Of a DNA stretch of 64,000 nt, positions 1 to 9,332 are shown piece by piece (positions within the stretch are counted from its first letter, which is position 1; each line of letters begins with the position of its first letter). The position numbers were made by a program, and so were the translations under genes. Where the stretch lies: contig JANQQM010000118.1 in assembly GCA_028289365.1 (NCBI GenBank), positions 19,257-83,256 of the forward strand, given 5' to 3'. The DNA comes from Salaquimonas sp. Its GTDB lineage: Bacteria; Pseudomonadota; Alphaproteobacteria; Rhizobiales; Rhizobiaceae. Under the pieces are notes generated by a model, which saw only the letters and a program-made list of their open reading frames with translations, was not told the DNA's origin and did not search any database.

Positions 1-503
1 AGCCCCTTCCAGAAATTGCCACCACCTGCAGATGCTATCATCAAAAGGCCACCGAAGATGAGCGCCGAGAACTCAAAGCCCGAGAGTGTGATGGCAAAGC
101 GTGCAAGGGGGACAGATACCGTCGCAAGGACAATCCACGATATGATGCCCGCGATAAAGGAGGCCGTGACACCAAGCGCCAGAGCCTCTGATGCGCGGCC
201 TTGCTTGGCGAGCGCATGGCCGTCAAAAGTGGTCATGATAGACGAAGGTGATCCGGGAATACCCAAAGTTACCCCTGTGACCATCGAACCGGACACACCG
301 CCCACATACATGCCGATCAATAAGAATTGGGCATAGTTGCTGTCCATGTAAAAGGTCAGCGGCAACGTCAGCGCCATTAGCACGCCTTGGTTCAGACCCG
401 GCATCGCGCCGAAGACCAGACCAAGCGACACACCAAGGATGGAATAGAACATCGCCCAAACGGTCATATGGGCGGCGAAGCCCAGTAAGATACCTTCGAT
501 CAT
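1..503 (-). CDS. tctA: TctA-type large permease of a tripartite tricarboxylate transporter (3' part missing)
   Basis: Large membrane subunit of a TTT-family carrier, which moves a carboxylate or other organic anion across the inner membrane using the ion gradient. The first 167 codons are visible and the gene runs off the left edge; the family is usually about 500 residues. The N-terminal glycine/proline motif GAMPGLNQG and the second motif GIPGSPSS are both typical of TctA. The ATG overlaps the tctB stop as ATGA, so the two are translationally coupled and belong to one operon tctC-tctB-tctA read leftward. Family assignment is firm; the substrate is not visible. Confidence 0.9.
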   Translation of the reverse strand, partial: MIEGILLGFAAHMTVWAMFYSILGVSLGLVFGAMPGLNQGVLMALTLPLTFYMDSNYAQFLLIGMYVGGVSGSMVTGVTLGIPGSPSSIMTTFDGHALAKQGRASEALALGVTASFIAGIISWIVLATVSVPLARFAITLSGFEFSALIFGGLLMIASAGGGNFWKG

Positions 504-964
504 GGCAGACTCACATGCAGAATTTGGGAAAAACCCCAGCCGATAAAGCCGCATAGAAAAACTGCTGCGACCGTAGTGATCCCAAGTTGAACTGGATTCT
601 TGAAGACCTGCGGAGCAAGGATAAAGGCGCAGAGCAGGAAGAATCCGATAGAAATTATGAAGTAGCTGAGTGCGCCTTGCCCGAGTTCCAGCCCGACAAC
701 GTAAAGCCCAAGCGCACCAAATAGCTGAAAAGTGATAGACATGTCCGCAAGCTGCTGGCCAAAGGATGGCCTGTTGGTTTCAGGCTGTTTACGAAACCCG
801 CCGATCGCGAGGATTAGCCCAAGGATAAAGAGGCCAGCGGAAAAGGCCTTAGGCATAAAAGCTGCACCAAGCGGTTCCCATCTGGGCGGCGCAATATTCA
901 ATGCACTGGCGAATAAAATGGCGGCCAAAACCATTAAGAAGAGCGCGATCATTCCCTCTTTCAT
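500..964 (-). CDS. tctB: TctB-type small permease of a tripartite tricarboxylate transporter
   Basis: Small, poorly conserved membrane subunit of the TTT carrier. About 154 residues with four hydrophobic segments (roughly residues 5-23, 39-57, 78-105 and 113-150), the usual size and layout for TctB. The ATG at 964 is chosen; a GTG one codon upstream is possible. It lies between tctC and tctA and its stop overlaps the tctA start. Similarity between TctB proteins is low, so the call rests on topology plus position. Confidence 0.85.
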   Translation of the reverse strand: MKEGMIALFLMVLAAILFASALNIAPPRWEPLGAAFMPKAFSAGLFILGLILAIGGFRKQPETNRPSFGQQLADMSITFQLFGALGLYVVGLELGQGALSYFIISIGFFLLCAFILAPQVFKNPVQLGITTVAAVFLCGFIGWGFSQILHVSLP

Positions 965-1031
965 CACGGGTCTCTTTTTCGAATTAATGTTGGGCTTGCC
1001 GGGTGGGGATGCCCCCCCGACAAGAGTAAGC

Positions 1032-1991
1032 TCACTTCTTCAGATCGTATTTGTCGACGATGGCTTCAAAGCGCTGATAGCTAGCTTCGACTTCCGCTTG
1101 AAGCTCTTCACCACGCGCGAAACGTAAATCTTCGATTTTAGCGCCGAGCTCAGCCTGCAGTTCGGGATCGGCCATAACTTGTTCCATCATGTCTGCCCAC
1201 CAGATACGCGCCTCTTCAGGTGTGTCCTTATGCAGGAAGAAGTAGGTTGTTGCGGCCCATTCCAGTCCGTCCAAGCCAACCTCAGAGGACAGCGGGATTT
1301 CCGGCAGCGCCTTTGGCTTGTAATCCGCCATGAACACGATTGCGGTTATGTCACCATTTTCCACAAATTTCTTGGCTGCAGAAGGCAGGGTCACTGCCAG
1401 ATCAACTTGACCACCGATCAGTGCCGCGCGCATGGGGCCGTTGCCGCCGGGCACGTTGATCAGTTTGAAATCAAGACCTACCGCATCCATGAAGCTCAGC
1501 GCGACTATATGGTTTAGCGCGGTTAGCTGCACGCCAATCTTAACCTCGCCGGGGTTGGCCTTGGCATGTGCCATCAAGCCGTCGAAATTTTTGAATGGTG
1601 CATTAGCACCACCTGCATACATCATGTCTATGCCACCCGCGCGGGCAACTGGGATCATGTCACGGAAATCACGGCCCAGAATGCCCTGTGCAGAGGTGCC
1701 CATGAAGGCTTCATGGAACACAAATACGGTGTGGCCATCGGGCGCTGCATCATATGCTGCACGGGTGCCTGTTGTGGTGCCACCACCTGGGATGTTTTTC
1801 ACAACCACCGTTGCGTCTGTGTATTTCGCCAGATGCTTGAGCATGATGCGAACATTGATATCAAGTCCTCCACCCGCTTTGTTCGGGATGATTAGCTCAA
1901 CCGGTTTAGTCGGATACTCGGCAAATGCCGGAGCAACCATCAAGCTAAGCGCGCCAACAGCGGCCATCATGATTTTACGAATAGGTCTCAT
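1032..1991 (-). CDS. tctC: TctC/Bug-type periplasmic solute-binding protein
   Basis: Periplasmic receptor that delivers substrate to the TctAB permease. 319 residues with an N-terminal signal peptide ending near VAPAFA, then the mature start AEYPTKPVELIIPNKAGGG, the characteristic first strand and ligand loop of Bug proteins; the glycine-rich loop IPGGGTTTG follows. The ATG at 1991 is preferred over a longer reading frame because GGGAGG lies 6-7 bases upstream and the signal peptide begins there. First gene of the tctCBA operon, divergent from the LysR gene at 2117, its likely regulator. The mature sequence differs clearly from the two TctC proteins at 4.4 and 12.4 kb, so another ligand is likely. 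Confidence 0.92.
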   Translation of the reverse strand: MRPIRKIMMAAVGALSLMVAPAFAEYPTKPVELIIPNKAGGGLDINVRIMLKHLAKYTDATVVVKNIPGGGTTTGTRAAYDAAPDGHTVFVFHEAFMGTSAQGILGRDFRDMIPVARAGGIDMMYAGGANAPFKNFDGLMAHAKANPGEVKIGVQLTALNHIVALSFMDAVGLDFKLINVPGGNGPMRAALIGGQVDLAVTLPSAAKKFVENGDITAIVFMADYKPKALPEIPLSSEVGLDGLEWAATTYFFLHKDTPEEARIWWADMMEQVMADPELQAELGAKIEDLRFARGEELQAEVEASYQRFEAIVDKYDLKK

Positions 1992-2116
1992 TTTTTCCTC
2001 CCAACAGGTCAATTGGACGAATCCACCCAATTCTTCACCTATCGTGAGTACCTTGAAATGACTTTCTAACATATATTAAAAATTGTCTCCAAATTCATAC
2101 AAAATGGAACATCGAA

Positions 2117-3028
2117 ATGAATCATCACCACTTACGCCTATTTCTCAGCGTCTTGGAACATGGCAGCATGTCAGCCGCAGCCCATGAATTTGGGATGACT
2201 CATTCCGCATTTTCCAAACAAATCGGTCGTCTTGAGGCAAGTTTCGGCATACCGCTCTTGGAACGTTTGCCCCGTGGCATTCGCCCAACCGCTGCCGGAC
2301 GCTTGTTGGCGGGTCATGCAAGAGCGGTCGCCGCCAGCTACCATAGCACTGTGCGCCATATCGACAGTGTAGCCAAATCTCAAACCGGCGAATTGACCGT
2401 CGGAGCTGGCTACTATTGGTTAAACGGTCTGCTCCCCCAAGCAATCACCAAGCTGGTCGAAGATTATCCCGGTGCGCGGGTGAAGATCGTCTCTGGCCTG
2501 CCAGGGAACTTAACGAAGCAGTTGCTCGACGGCGCGCTGGATCTGGTTTTTGGTCCTGTAGCGTTTCGCGACGGGCATACCGACAAGATAGAAGCCGAAA
2601 GCCTTATGAGAACTGACAGTGCAGTTCTGGTGCGTAAGGGCCATACCTTCGACGACGGCCAAAAATATAGCATCGAGGATTTGGCACTCCTTAAATGGGT
2701 AATGCTGAACGGGACAGTTATTCGCAAATCCTTCGACATGTTGTTTGAGGCAAACGGCATCAAACCCCCTGAACCCACGGTCGAAGTCGACAATGCAGTA
2801 ACCGCGCTTGAACTGGTTGCGGGCAGCGAAATGGCGACACTCGCCGGATCCGTGACACCTTTGGGCACACCCTGGAAAGATCTGGTCCAGGTAAAATGCC
2901 CGGACCTGGTGTCTTGGCGGGACGGCGGTATCTTACGGCGCAAATATGAAATGTTACCGGAATTGGGGGAACACCTTTGCGACCAGGTTAGAAAACTGGC
3001 AAAATCCCATATTCACGCCATTGTGTGA
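2117..3028 (+). CDS. LysR-family transcriptional regulator
   Basis: 303-residue LysR-type regulator. The winged helix-turn-helix is at residues 1-60 (FLSVLEHGSMSAAAHEFGMT followed by a LERLPRGIRPTAAG wing) and the rest is a co-inducer-binding domain. It is divergent from the tctCBA operon across a 125-bp AT-rich gap (1992-2116), the classic LysR arrangement, so it probably controls that transporter in response to the imported compound. No operator could be fixed by eye. Function by family, target by position. Confidence 0.9.
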   Translation: MNHHHLRLFLSVLEHGSMSAAAHEFGMTHSAFSKQIGRLEASFGIPLLERLPRGIRPTAAGRLLAGHARAVAASYHSTVRHIDSVAKSQTGELTVGAGYYWLNGLLPQAITKLVEDYPGARVKIVSGLPGNLTKQLLDGALDLVFGPVAFRDGHTDKIEAESLMRTDSAVLVRKGHTFDDGQKYSIEDLALLKWVMLNGTVIRKSFDMLFEANGIKPPEPTVEVDNAVTALELVAGSEMATLAGSVTPLGTPWKDLVQVKCPDLVSWRDGGILRRKYEMLPELGEHLCDQVRKLAKSHIHAIV

Positions 3029-3321
3029 CTACAACTGAACCCGAATATGCATGGGAGATGGATCCACCGTTACTCAATATCAAAGAGAATAGAACGGCTT
3101 CCATGAGTTAGATCCAGTTGGCCGAAATATGCCCTTCAATCCGGAGCAAAAAGAGCCACTTAACGGCTAGTTTGTCCGCATAGCTGACACTGAGATAAAT
3201 TTGATGATGTCCATTTTGGGCCAGAAATGGACACTCAAACTGATGATCAGAAATGTCAGCTTTATGCCAAATTCAATCGAAGGACTGAATTCCTAGGGGT
3301 CGCAAGGTTTAGGTCCTTCGT
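3029..3321. other. Intergenic gap between two convergent LysR genes
   Basis: Gap of 293 bases between two LysR genes that point at each other. It holds one copy of the dispersed palindromic repeat (3207-3233) and a partial TTTGTCCGCA-like piece near 3170. No credible gene or RNA was seen. Confidence 0.6.
3207..3233. repeat. Dispersed palindromic intergenic repeat (copy 1)
   Basis: Perfect inverted repeat TGTCCATTT / AAATGGACA (9-bp arms) around a TGGGCCAG centre. It shares the TGTCC...GGGCC...GGACA design with copies near 9.0, 23.4, 25.6, 28.1, 41.7 and 48.0 kb. Confidence 0.75.
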
Positions 3322-4224
3322 TCAATCAGCGTTCAATCCTTGGACATACTCAGCCAAAAACTCTGTGACAGCCAGTTCAGCGGTGTTTCGGCGAAAGGCA
3401 ATACCGGTAGGAAACCTCCAAATGCAGCCTTCGGTCGGTAATTCGACGAGACCCTGCGTTTTTGCTTCGGTACCAATAGTGTCGGCTACCAGAACTAGGA
3501 AATCGGACTGTGCTGCTATCCGGAACATTGTCACCATTGATCCCAGACGAAGTCCCATACGCGGTTGACGAAGTTCCCGTTCTCGGAAGAATTGCCTGAA
3601 TTTCTCCATTCCAATTTCATCATTGACAAAAGTCGCCCAGCTGAAGTCAACCATATCGGAGGCGGAAACGTTTACCCTATCAGCAAGTGGGTGGGACCTG
3701 CGGCAGTAGACACGCAGTTCCGAGTGGCCACCTTTGCGGGTAATGACATCATCGGTCTCCTCAATGCCGTGCAATGAACCAAGCCAGAAATCGATTTCAC
3801 CATCAACAAGCCGCGGCATAAGGTGGTCGGCCACACCGGTTTCGACCTCTACATCGATCTGGGGAAAGCGTGAGCAGAATTCACCCAATAGAGTGGGGAA
3901 TACAGTCAGACTCCAGGCCAGCCCCACGCCAAAACGGACATTCCCATAATGGCCTTCCACAAGTGACGAAATCTCGGTCTCTACGAACCTTGCCTCATTC
4001 AAGATGTTTTTTGCATGGCGCCGAAGCGTGTGCGCGATCGGCGTTGGGCGAATACCTTCTGATGTTCGATCGAATAACTTGGTGCCAACATGTGCCTCCA
4101 GTTTCTGGATGCTTTTCGTTATTGCCGGCTGAGTAACCCCGATCACTGTCGCTGCCCTGCGAATATTGCCCTGGTCGAAAGCGGCAACGAAATGTGCAAG
4201 CGAACGGGAATAGAGAACGTGCAC
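3322..4224 (-). CDS. LysR-family transcriptional regulator of the first TTT-sulfatase cluster
   Basis: 300 residues, N-terminal helix-turn-helix (residues about 5-60, HFVAAFDQGNIRRAATVIGV with wing DRTSEGIRPT) and a substrate-binding domain. The start is a GTG, preceded by AAAAGGA about 9 bases upstream; no early ATG exists. It is divergent from the tctC gene at 4354 and so is the probable regulator of the tctCBA-sulfatase operon. Its position mirrors the LysR gene at 14100 in the second cluster. Confidence 0.88.
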   Translation of the reverse strand: MHVLYSRSLAHFVAAFDQGNIRRAATVIGVTQPAITKSIQKLEAHVGTKLFDRTSEGIRPTPIAHTLRRHAKNILNEARFVETEISSLVEGHYGNVRFGVGLAWSLTVFPTLLGEFCSRFPQIDVEVETGVADHLMPRLVDGEIDFWLGSLHGIEETDDVITRKGGHSELRVYCRRSHPLADRVNVSASDMVDFSWATFVNDEIGMEKFRQFFRERELRQPRMGLRLGSMVTMFRIAAQSDFLVLVADTIGTEAKTQGLVELPTEGCIWRFPTGIAFRRNTAELAVTEFLAEYVQGLNAD

Positions 4225-4353
4225 GAGATTATTCCTTTTGGTTATCGCATCCTGAATATTTTAAATTAGACTTTATCAAGTGTAACTGCAATCCTGTTGT
4301 GGATCTGCGGTCAGATGCCGGAGATATTTGCTCAGGCAGAAAGGGAGTCTGTG

Positions 4354-5349
4354 ATGAAATTGAAAGGACTAAGACAACTATTGGTGGCTACCGTTACATC
4401 GATAGCCATGGCAGGGACCGCACTAGCAGAATTTCCGGACCGACAGGTTCAGGTTGTGTTTCCGTGGTCACCGGGCGTGGCCTACGCGGTCAGCCAGGTT
4501 GTAGCTGATCGGATGGGAAAAGAGCTCGGTCAACCGATGCCGGTAAGTTCGTTAACTGGCGCCAGCGGCGTGAAGGCAGCACTGGACGTTTTGAATTCGC
4601 CCGCCAACGGCTATAAGGTATTTGACGGCTATGTAGCGCCGATCTTGTTTGCGCCGCTCTTGGGTAAGACGCCATTTCAGTGCGAGGATTTCACCCCGCT
4701 TTACGGTGTTGGCTCCAACGGTTTCGCAATTGGCGTTCGAAAGGACGATGATCGCTTTCCTGATTTGCCAGCACTGATCAAAATGGCGCAGGAAAACCCT
4801 GGCGAGTTACGCTACTCAGGTGCAGCGGACATTTCAATTCCACATATGGTGGCCGCACTTATGCTTAAAAACGCCAACGCGCCGGCACGCTCGATCCCGT
4901 ATAATGATACCGGCGAAGGTTGGAAGGACTTTTTGTCCGGTGAGTTAGACTTCATGGTGCTAAACTCTGGCAACTACAAAGCCAACAAGGACGATATCAG
5001 AGTACTTGCCGTGATGAGCGATCGGCCAATGTCGGAGCATGGTATCCCAGGCCCAATTCCGAAGGATTTCGGAATCGAACTTGGTGTTGAAGGATTGGCA
5101 GCGGTTGGCTGGAATTGGTGGGTGGTGAAGCCCGGTACACCGGACGAAGTGGTCGATAAACTGCGTTCGGCCATGCTGACCGCGCTCAGCGATCCCGAGA
5201 CACAAAGTAAGATCAACGAACTCGGTTTCACGCCACTGCCACCCGAAACATATCATCCCGATTTCTACGTCGAGAACTGCGCAAGTGTTCGTGAGCAGCT
5301 TCAGGCAGGGATGGAAGCCATTCAGTGGGAAAAAGAAATGACCCGCTAA
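4354..5349 (+). CDS. tctC: TctC/Bug-type solute-binding protein (cluster 1)
   Basis: 331-residue periplasmic receptor of a TTT carrier. The signal peptide (about residues 1-25, ending GTALA) is followed by EFPDRQVQVVFPWSPGVAYA, the Bug-type first strand and loop. The ATG at 4354 with AGGGAG upstream is chosen because it opens directly with the signal peptide. It resembles the TctC at 12.4 kb (shared FPWS.GVA, NGY/DGYxxFDGYVAP and GxNxxxIGV stretches) and differs from the TctC at 1.0-2.0 kb. First gene of an operon ending in a sulfatase, so the ligand may be a sulfated or similar ester (inference). Confidence 0.92.
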   Translation: MKLKGLRQLLVATVTSIAMAGTALAEFPDRQVQVVFPWSPGVAYAVSQVVADRMGKELGQPMPVSSLTGASGVKAALDVLNSPANGYKVFDGYVAPILFAPLLGKTPFQCEDFTPLYGVGSNGFAIGVRKDDDRFPDLPALIKMAQENPGELRYSGAADISIPHMVAALMLKNANAPARSIPYNDTGEGWKDFLSGELDFMVLNSGNYKANKDDIRVLAVMSDRPMSEHGIPGPIPKDFGIELGVEGLAAVGWNWWVVKPGTPDEVVDKLRSAMLTALSDPETQSKINELGFTPLPPETYHPDFYVENCASVREQLQAGMEAIQWEKEMTR

Positions 5350-5386
5350 CATCATCCTCCAAGGATGAAGGCGAGGAGCCTGAAAA

Positions 5387-5869
5387 ATGACCAATCGATT
5401 CGGACAACTCGCCTTCATCATTATCTTGGCTGCAATTCCGGTGTTCGTATTTTACGACATCGGGACAAGATTTGCCGCGGAAGGTGTCGATACCGGCAGC
5501 GCGGAAAACAACGCCGCTATGTATCCGCGATTGGTTGCTGTCCTAATGGCCGTTCTATTGGCGATCCAGGCTTTTCGGACATTCACGCATATTTCGGAAG
5601 ACGAGCTCTGGCCGGGTATCAATGAGTTTGTCCGGGTCCATGGGCGCGCGATCACCGCATTCTTTTTGTTCCTCTTCTATATCTGGGGTTTTCGCTGGTT
5701 TGGGTTCGTTTACTCAACGCCGATATTCCTTTTCTTGACGCAGCTTGTGTTGGGATATCGCAATCCTGTGGGCTTGGTTGTCTATTCGGGCGGTGTGACA
5801 GCAGCGGTTTACTACGCATTTGCGAAAATCCTCAATCTGGCGCTGCCCGCCGGTGATTTTTTTGGATGA
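5387..5869 (+). CDS. tctB: TctB-type small permease (cluster 1)
   Basis: 160 residues with four membrane segments (about residues 8-26, 47-62, 86-106 and 116-150). GAGGAG lies 9 bases upstream of the ATG. It carries an ENNAAMYPRLVAVLM stretch that recurs as YDNAAAYPRLIAILI in the TctB at 10.9 kb, marking the two as paralogues. It sits between tctC and tctA in the same operon. Confidence 0.88.
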   Translation: MTNRFGQLAFIIILAAIPVFVFYDIGTRFAAEGVDTGSAENNAAMYPRLVAVLMAVLLAIQAFRTFTHISEDELWPGINEFVRVHGRAITAFFLFLFYIWGFRWFGFVYSTPIFLFLTQLVLGYRNPVGLVVYSGGVTAAVYYAFAKILNLALPAGDFFG

Positions 5870-5878
5870 GGTTGCAGG

Positions 5879-7360
5879 ATGCTTGATCTCATTCCACTCA
5901 CTCTAGGACAGGTCGGATTTACGGCGCTCGGCGTTTTTATGGGCATCATCATAGGTGTAATGCCTGGGCTCGGGCCGCTTCTGGGGATGGTCCTACTTAT
6001 ACCGTTTGCGATGTATATGGAGCCGGTTGCAGGGCTCTCCCTGTTGATCGGGGTTTTTGTCGGCGGCACATTCGGCGGCGCGGTCACAGCGATTTTGCTG
6101 CGCATCCCGGGAACGCCGATTGCCGCGGCGACGCTGCTCGATGGCTATCCGATGGCCCAGCAGGGACGCGAACGTGACGCGCTCGGTTTCGCTGTTGCAG
6201 CCTCGGCGGTTGGCGGTTTCGTTGGCGGACTCTACCTTGTGCTGGGAGCGCCAATTCTGGCCAGTTTCGCGCTAAAATTCGCACCACCCGAGTATTTTGC
6301 TCTCGCCTTTGCAGGTATTGTCTGCATTGCAATCGTGTCGCGGGGCTCAACGATAAAGGGGCTCATCGTGGGCTGTCTCGGCTTGCTGATTGCTACGATT
6401 GGTATAGATCCGTTCGCCTTTTTCTATCGCTTTAACATGGAAACACAGTGGCTAATCGGCGGTATTGGTATCGTGCCGCTGGTCCTTGGCCTATTTGCGG
6501 TAAGCGAAATGCTGTATCAGATTAGCGCCGGCAACCTGGACAAGGGCGCTGGTGCCCGCAGCGTGATGCTGCCACCATCAATCGTTATCGACACCGTTAA
6601 GCGCTGGATTAACATCCTGCGATCCGGTTCAATAGGTACCTTCATTGGAGCATTGCCCGGTGCCGGTTCGGTGATTGCCGCCTTTGTGTCCTATGCTGCA
6701 GCCAAAAGCTCGTCGAAAGAGCCTGAAAGCTTTGGTCAGGGAAATCCCGACGGCGTCATCGCGACCGAGGCGGCCAACAATGCCTGTTGCGGCGGTACGT
6801 TGATCCCGTCTCTGGCGCTGGCATTACCGGGAGATCCTTGTACGGCGGTGCTTCTGGCCGCGATCCTTCTTTTGGGATTCATTCCCGGGCCACAACTTTT
6901 TACCGACTCTCCCGAGGTAATCACCGGCATTTTCTCGTCCTACATGGCCGCAAATGTATTTCTGCTGATCTTTGGGCTCTTATTGGTACCCATATTTGTC
7001 TGGTTTGTTAATATTCGTAAGGTTTTCCTGATACCGGTGATCTTCGTTCTCTGCGTTGTCGGTTCATTTGGAGTGACCAACTCCCTGCAAGATCTGTGGT
7101 TCATCCCGATTTTCGCGATCCTTGCGCTACTCCTGATGAAATTCGATTATCCACTGGCGCCATTGACCATAGCGCCTGTGCTGGGACCTATCCTTGAAGA
7201 GAATTTTCGACGCTCACTGATCATGTCGGCAGACGATGTATCAATATTTTTTACCCGTCCCATCTGCACCACGATTCTCGTGATCTCTGCCGTCGCACTG
7301 ATCATGTCGCTATTGCCCGGAAACGCGCTGAAGCGTTTCTCCCAGAAAGGTACAAACTGA
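5879..7360 (+). CDS. tctA: TctA-type large permease (cluster 1)
   Basis: 493-residue multi-spanning subunit, the usual TctA length, with motifs GVMPGLGPLLGM (about residues 28-39) and LLRIPGTPIAAATLLDGYP, then the repeat half with GALPGAGSVIAAFVSY and SLALALPGDP. Such paired proline-glycine motifs are a signature of the two-fold repeat of TctA. GAGG lies 7 bases upstream of the ATG. The stop overlaps the ATG of the sulfatase gene (TGATG), so carrier and hydrolase are translationally coupled. Confidence 0.95.
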   Translation: MLDLIPLTLGQVGFTALGVFMGIIIGVMPGLGPLLGMVLLIPFAMYMEPVAGLSLLIGVFVGGTFGGAVTAILLRIPGTPIAAATLLDGYPMAQQGRERDALGFAVAASAVGGFVGGLYLVLGAPILASFALKFAPPEYFALAFAGIVCIAIVSRGSTIKGLIVGCLGLLIATIGIDPFAFFYRFNMETQWLIGGIGIVPLVLGLFAVSEMLYQISAGNLDKGAGARSVMLPPSIVIDTVKRWINILRSGSIGTFIGALPGAGSVIAAFVSYAAAKSSSKEPESFGQGNPDGVIATEAANNACCGGTLIPSLALALPGDPCTAVLLAAILLLGFIPGPQLFTDSPEVITGIFSSYMAANVFLLIFGLLLVPIFVWFVNIRKVFLIPVIFVLCVVGSFGVTNSLQDLWFIPIFAILALLLMKFDYPLAPLTIAPVLGPILEENFRRSLIMSADDVSIFFTRPICTTILVISAVALIMSLLPGNALKRFSQKGTN

Positions 7361-8910
7361 TGAAGGTCGTGTTCCTGTTGTTCGATTCGCTAAATCGAAA
7401 AGCCTTAAGCTGCTATGGCGGGCCGTTGAAAACACCGAATTTTGACCGCCTGGCCGCAAGATCGGTTATTTTCGACAATCACTACACCGGCAGCCTTCCG
7501 TGCATGCCCGCTCGACGAGATCATCATACCGGACGTTACAATTTCTTCCACTCAGCCTGGGGGCCACTTGAGCCATTTGATAATTCCTATGCACGGCTCT
7601 TGCGAGAGAAGAGCGATACTTACTGTCACCTGGTCACTGACCATTTCCACTATTTTGAGGATGGAGGTCTCTGCTATCACACCACCTTCAACACCTGGGT
7701 AAATATCCGCGGCCAGGAATATGATCCCTGGAAGCCGACTCTGAATGCCGACATCGAGACACTGAAGCAAAAATACGATCCCCGCCACTATGACTTTTCA
7801 GGTGGTAAACGTGGCAACCACAAGCTTCAGCATGTTGTGAACCGCGAAGCGATGCAGGACGAAGCGGAGTTCCCACTCCCGCGCTGCTTTGATGCCGCAT
7901 TCGAATTTCTTGATGCCGCGCGGGGAATAGATAACTGGATGTTACAGCTCGAATGTTTTGATCCGCATGAGCCCTTCCACGTGCCTGAACGTTTCGAACG
8001 CGAGTTCGATACTGGCTATAATGGCCTAATCCTCGACTGGCCGCACTATGCCCGGGTTGCTGAGACCGATGAGGAGATCGCACATATCCGTGCAAAATAT
8101 GCTGGATTAGTGGCGATGTGCGATGACTATCTAGGGCGATTGCTAGACCGTTTCGACGAAGAGAACCTCTGGAGTGACACAGTTCTGATCGCCACAACCG
8201 ACCATGGTTACCTATTGTCCGAACATGACTGGTGGGCCAAGACAAAGATGCCGCAGTACCAAGAGATTTCCCACATTCCTCTAATGATTGCTCACCCGGA
8301 TATGGATCGTCACACAGGGATACGACGTTCAGCATTGACCTCCGCAATTGACATTCTGCCAACGCTCGCTGAATTGTTTGGAGTTGATTGTCCATGTGAG
8401 GCCAAAGGCCAAAGCCTACTACCTCTTCTGGAAGAGGATAAGAAAGGCCACGAAATTGTGTTGTCAGGAATATTCGGCGGGCCGCTCCTGATAACCGACG
8501 GGAAATATGCTTTCCATTATCGTCCCCAATGGCTCGACAGCACAAACCTCTACGAATATCGGCTGCTTCCTATGCATATGCGCGGTCCATTTTCTGTTCA
8601 GGAATTACGACACATGGAACTGGTCGAGCCATTCGACTTTACAAAGAATATTCCGGTTTTGCGGATCAAGGCACGCGACGACGCAAAGCGCGTACCATTT
8701 CATGATGGTGACGGTTTCGAGGATACAGACACGAGATTGTTCGATTTGTCAGCTGATCCAAAAGAGGAACACCCGTTTCGTGATCCTGTCATTGAAGCAA
8801 GACTAATTGCAGGTGCGGTACAGACTATGAAGCACCACGATGCGCCGGCGGAAGTGTTTGAGAGATTCGAACTCTCCGTAGACGAAACAGTTGGCAAAAT
8901 TGACGCGTGA
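7360..8910 (+). CDS. Cytoplasmic sulfatase-family hydrolase (cluster 1)
   Basis: 516-residue alkaline-phosphatase-superfamily sulfatase. The formylglycine signature C-x-P-x-R is present as SLPCMPARRDHHTG (Cys near residue 49), the N-terminal metal site is FDSLNR (Asp8) and the second metal site is TTDHGYLLSEHDWW. The usual N-terminal metal-binding DD pair is DS here. There is no signal peptide, so the enzyme should act in the cytoplasm on what TctABC imports. Substrates of the family include sulfate esters and, for some members, phosphonate or phosphate esters; the sequence does not decide. A dedicated Cys-to-formylglycine maturase was not found in the window. Paralogue of the protein at 12.4-14.0 kb. 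Confidence 0.9.
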   Translation: MKVVFLLFDSLNRKALSCYGGPLKTPNFDRLAARSVIFDNHYTGSLPCMPARRDHHTGRYNFFHSAWGPLEPFDNSYARLLREKSDTYCHLVTDHFHYFEDGGLCYHTTFNTWVNIRGQEYDPWKPTLNADIETLKQKYDPRHYDFSGGKRGNHKLQHVVNREAMQDEAEFPLPRCFDAAFEFLDAARGIDNWMLQLECFDPHEPFHVPERFEREFDTGYNGLILDWPHYARVAETDEEIAHIRAKYAGLVAMCDDYLGRLLDRFDEENLWSDTVLIATTDHGYLLSEHDWWAKTKMPQYQEISHIPLMIAHPDMDRHTGIRRSALTSAIDILPTLAELFGVDCPCEAKGQSLLPLLEEDKKGHEIVLSGIFGGPLLITDGKYAFHYRPQWLDSTNLYEYRLLPMHMRGPFSVQELRHMELVEPFDFTKNIPVLRIKARDDAKRVPFHDGDGFEDTDTRLFDLSADPKEEHPFRDPVIEARLIAGAVQTMKHHDAPAEVFERFELSVDETVGKIDA

Positions 8911-9040
8911 GGAGATGTAATGACTTTCTCACTGAAATCTAAAAGCTTGTCGTTAAACAATAGCGAAATTTAGAAGTTAGCAATTGTGGTCAAACGGTCG
9001 CAACCTGCCTTTTGCATTACCGCTAGATCAGTTTCTGTGA

Positions 9041-9072
9041 ATGTCTGCTTTGGGCCAAAAGCTGCCGTAGGA
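9041..9072. repeat. Dispersed intergenic repeat (copy 2)
   Basis: ATGTCTGCTTTGGGCCAAAAG followed by CTGCCGTAGG. It nearly matches the copies at 23361 and 28050, including the CTGCCGT tail. Confidence 0.75.
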
Positions 9073-9301
9073 CTGGCACACTATGAATGTCTGAAATAGA
9101 CCGGAAAGAAGACATTATTTCTGCCTGTAAATAACGACTGCAAATGGCCCATTGCGGCCATAGAGAAATGGATTTTTGTTTCCCTGTGGAAACTTTTCCG
9201 CAGCAGATTGAACTTTCTGGCGTCAGAACTACCTCCCAGACTCATGCTAGTGCCAATAGGACTCTGGAATTTGACAATAGGAACAATGCCCGATCTTGCG
9301 A

Positions 9302-9319
9302 TTGCGGTAATGACCGCAA
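9302..9319. other. Small hairpin downstream of tctA (cluster 2)
   Basis: TTGCGGT-AATG-ACCGCAA, a perfect 7-bp stem with a 4-base loop, 14 bases past the stop of the leftward tctA. No T-run follows on the minus strand, so it is not a textbook terminator; it may stabilise the 3' end. Confidence 0.4.
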
Positions 9320-9332
9320 GCGTATGATATGG

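Larger units (their letters stand above)
8911..9332. other. Gap between the two convergent TTT-sulfatase operons
   Basis: 422 bases without a credible gene. It holds a repeat copy (9041-9072), a further GGCCCATTGCGGCCAT-like stretch near 9144 and a small hairpin at 9302-9319. No strong intrinsic terminator with a T-run was seen for either operon. Confidence 0.6.

Noticed and set aside
1432..2061. 209-codon plus-strand frame over tctC
   Set aside because: Shadow of the minus-strand tctC, which has a signal peptide and Bug motifs.
7688..8545. 285-codon open frame antisense to the cluster 1 sulfatase
   Set aside because: No family features; the plus-strand sulfatase with full catalytic motifs explains the region.
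9302..9319. Hairpin as terminator for tctA of cluster 2
   Set aside because: No T-run follows on the minus strand, so it is reported only as a hairpin.
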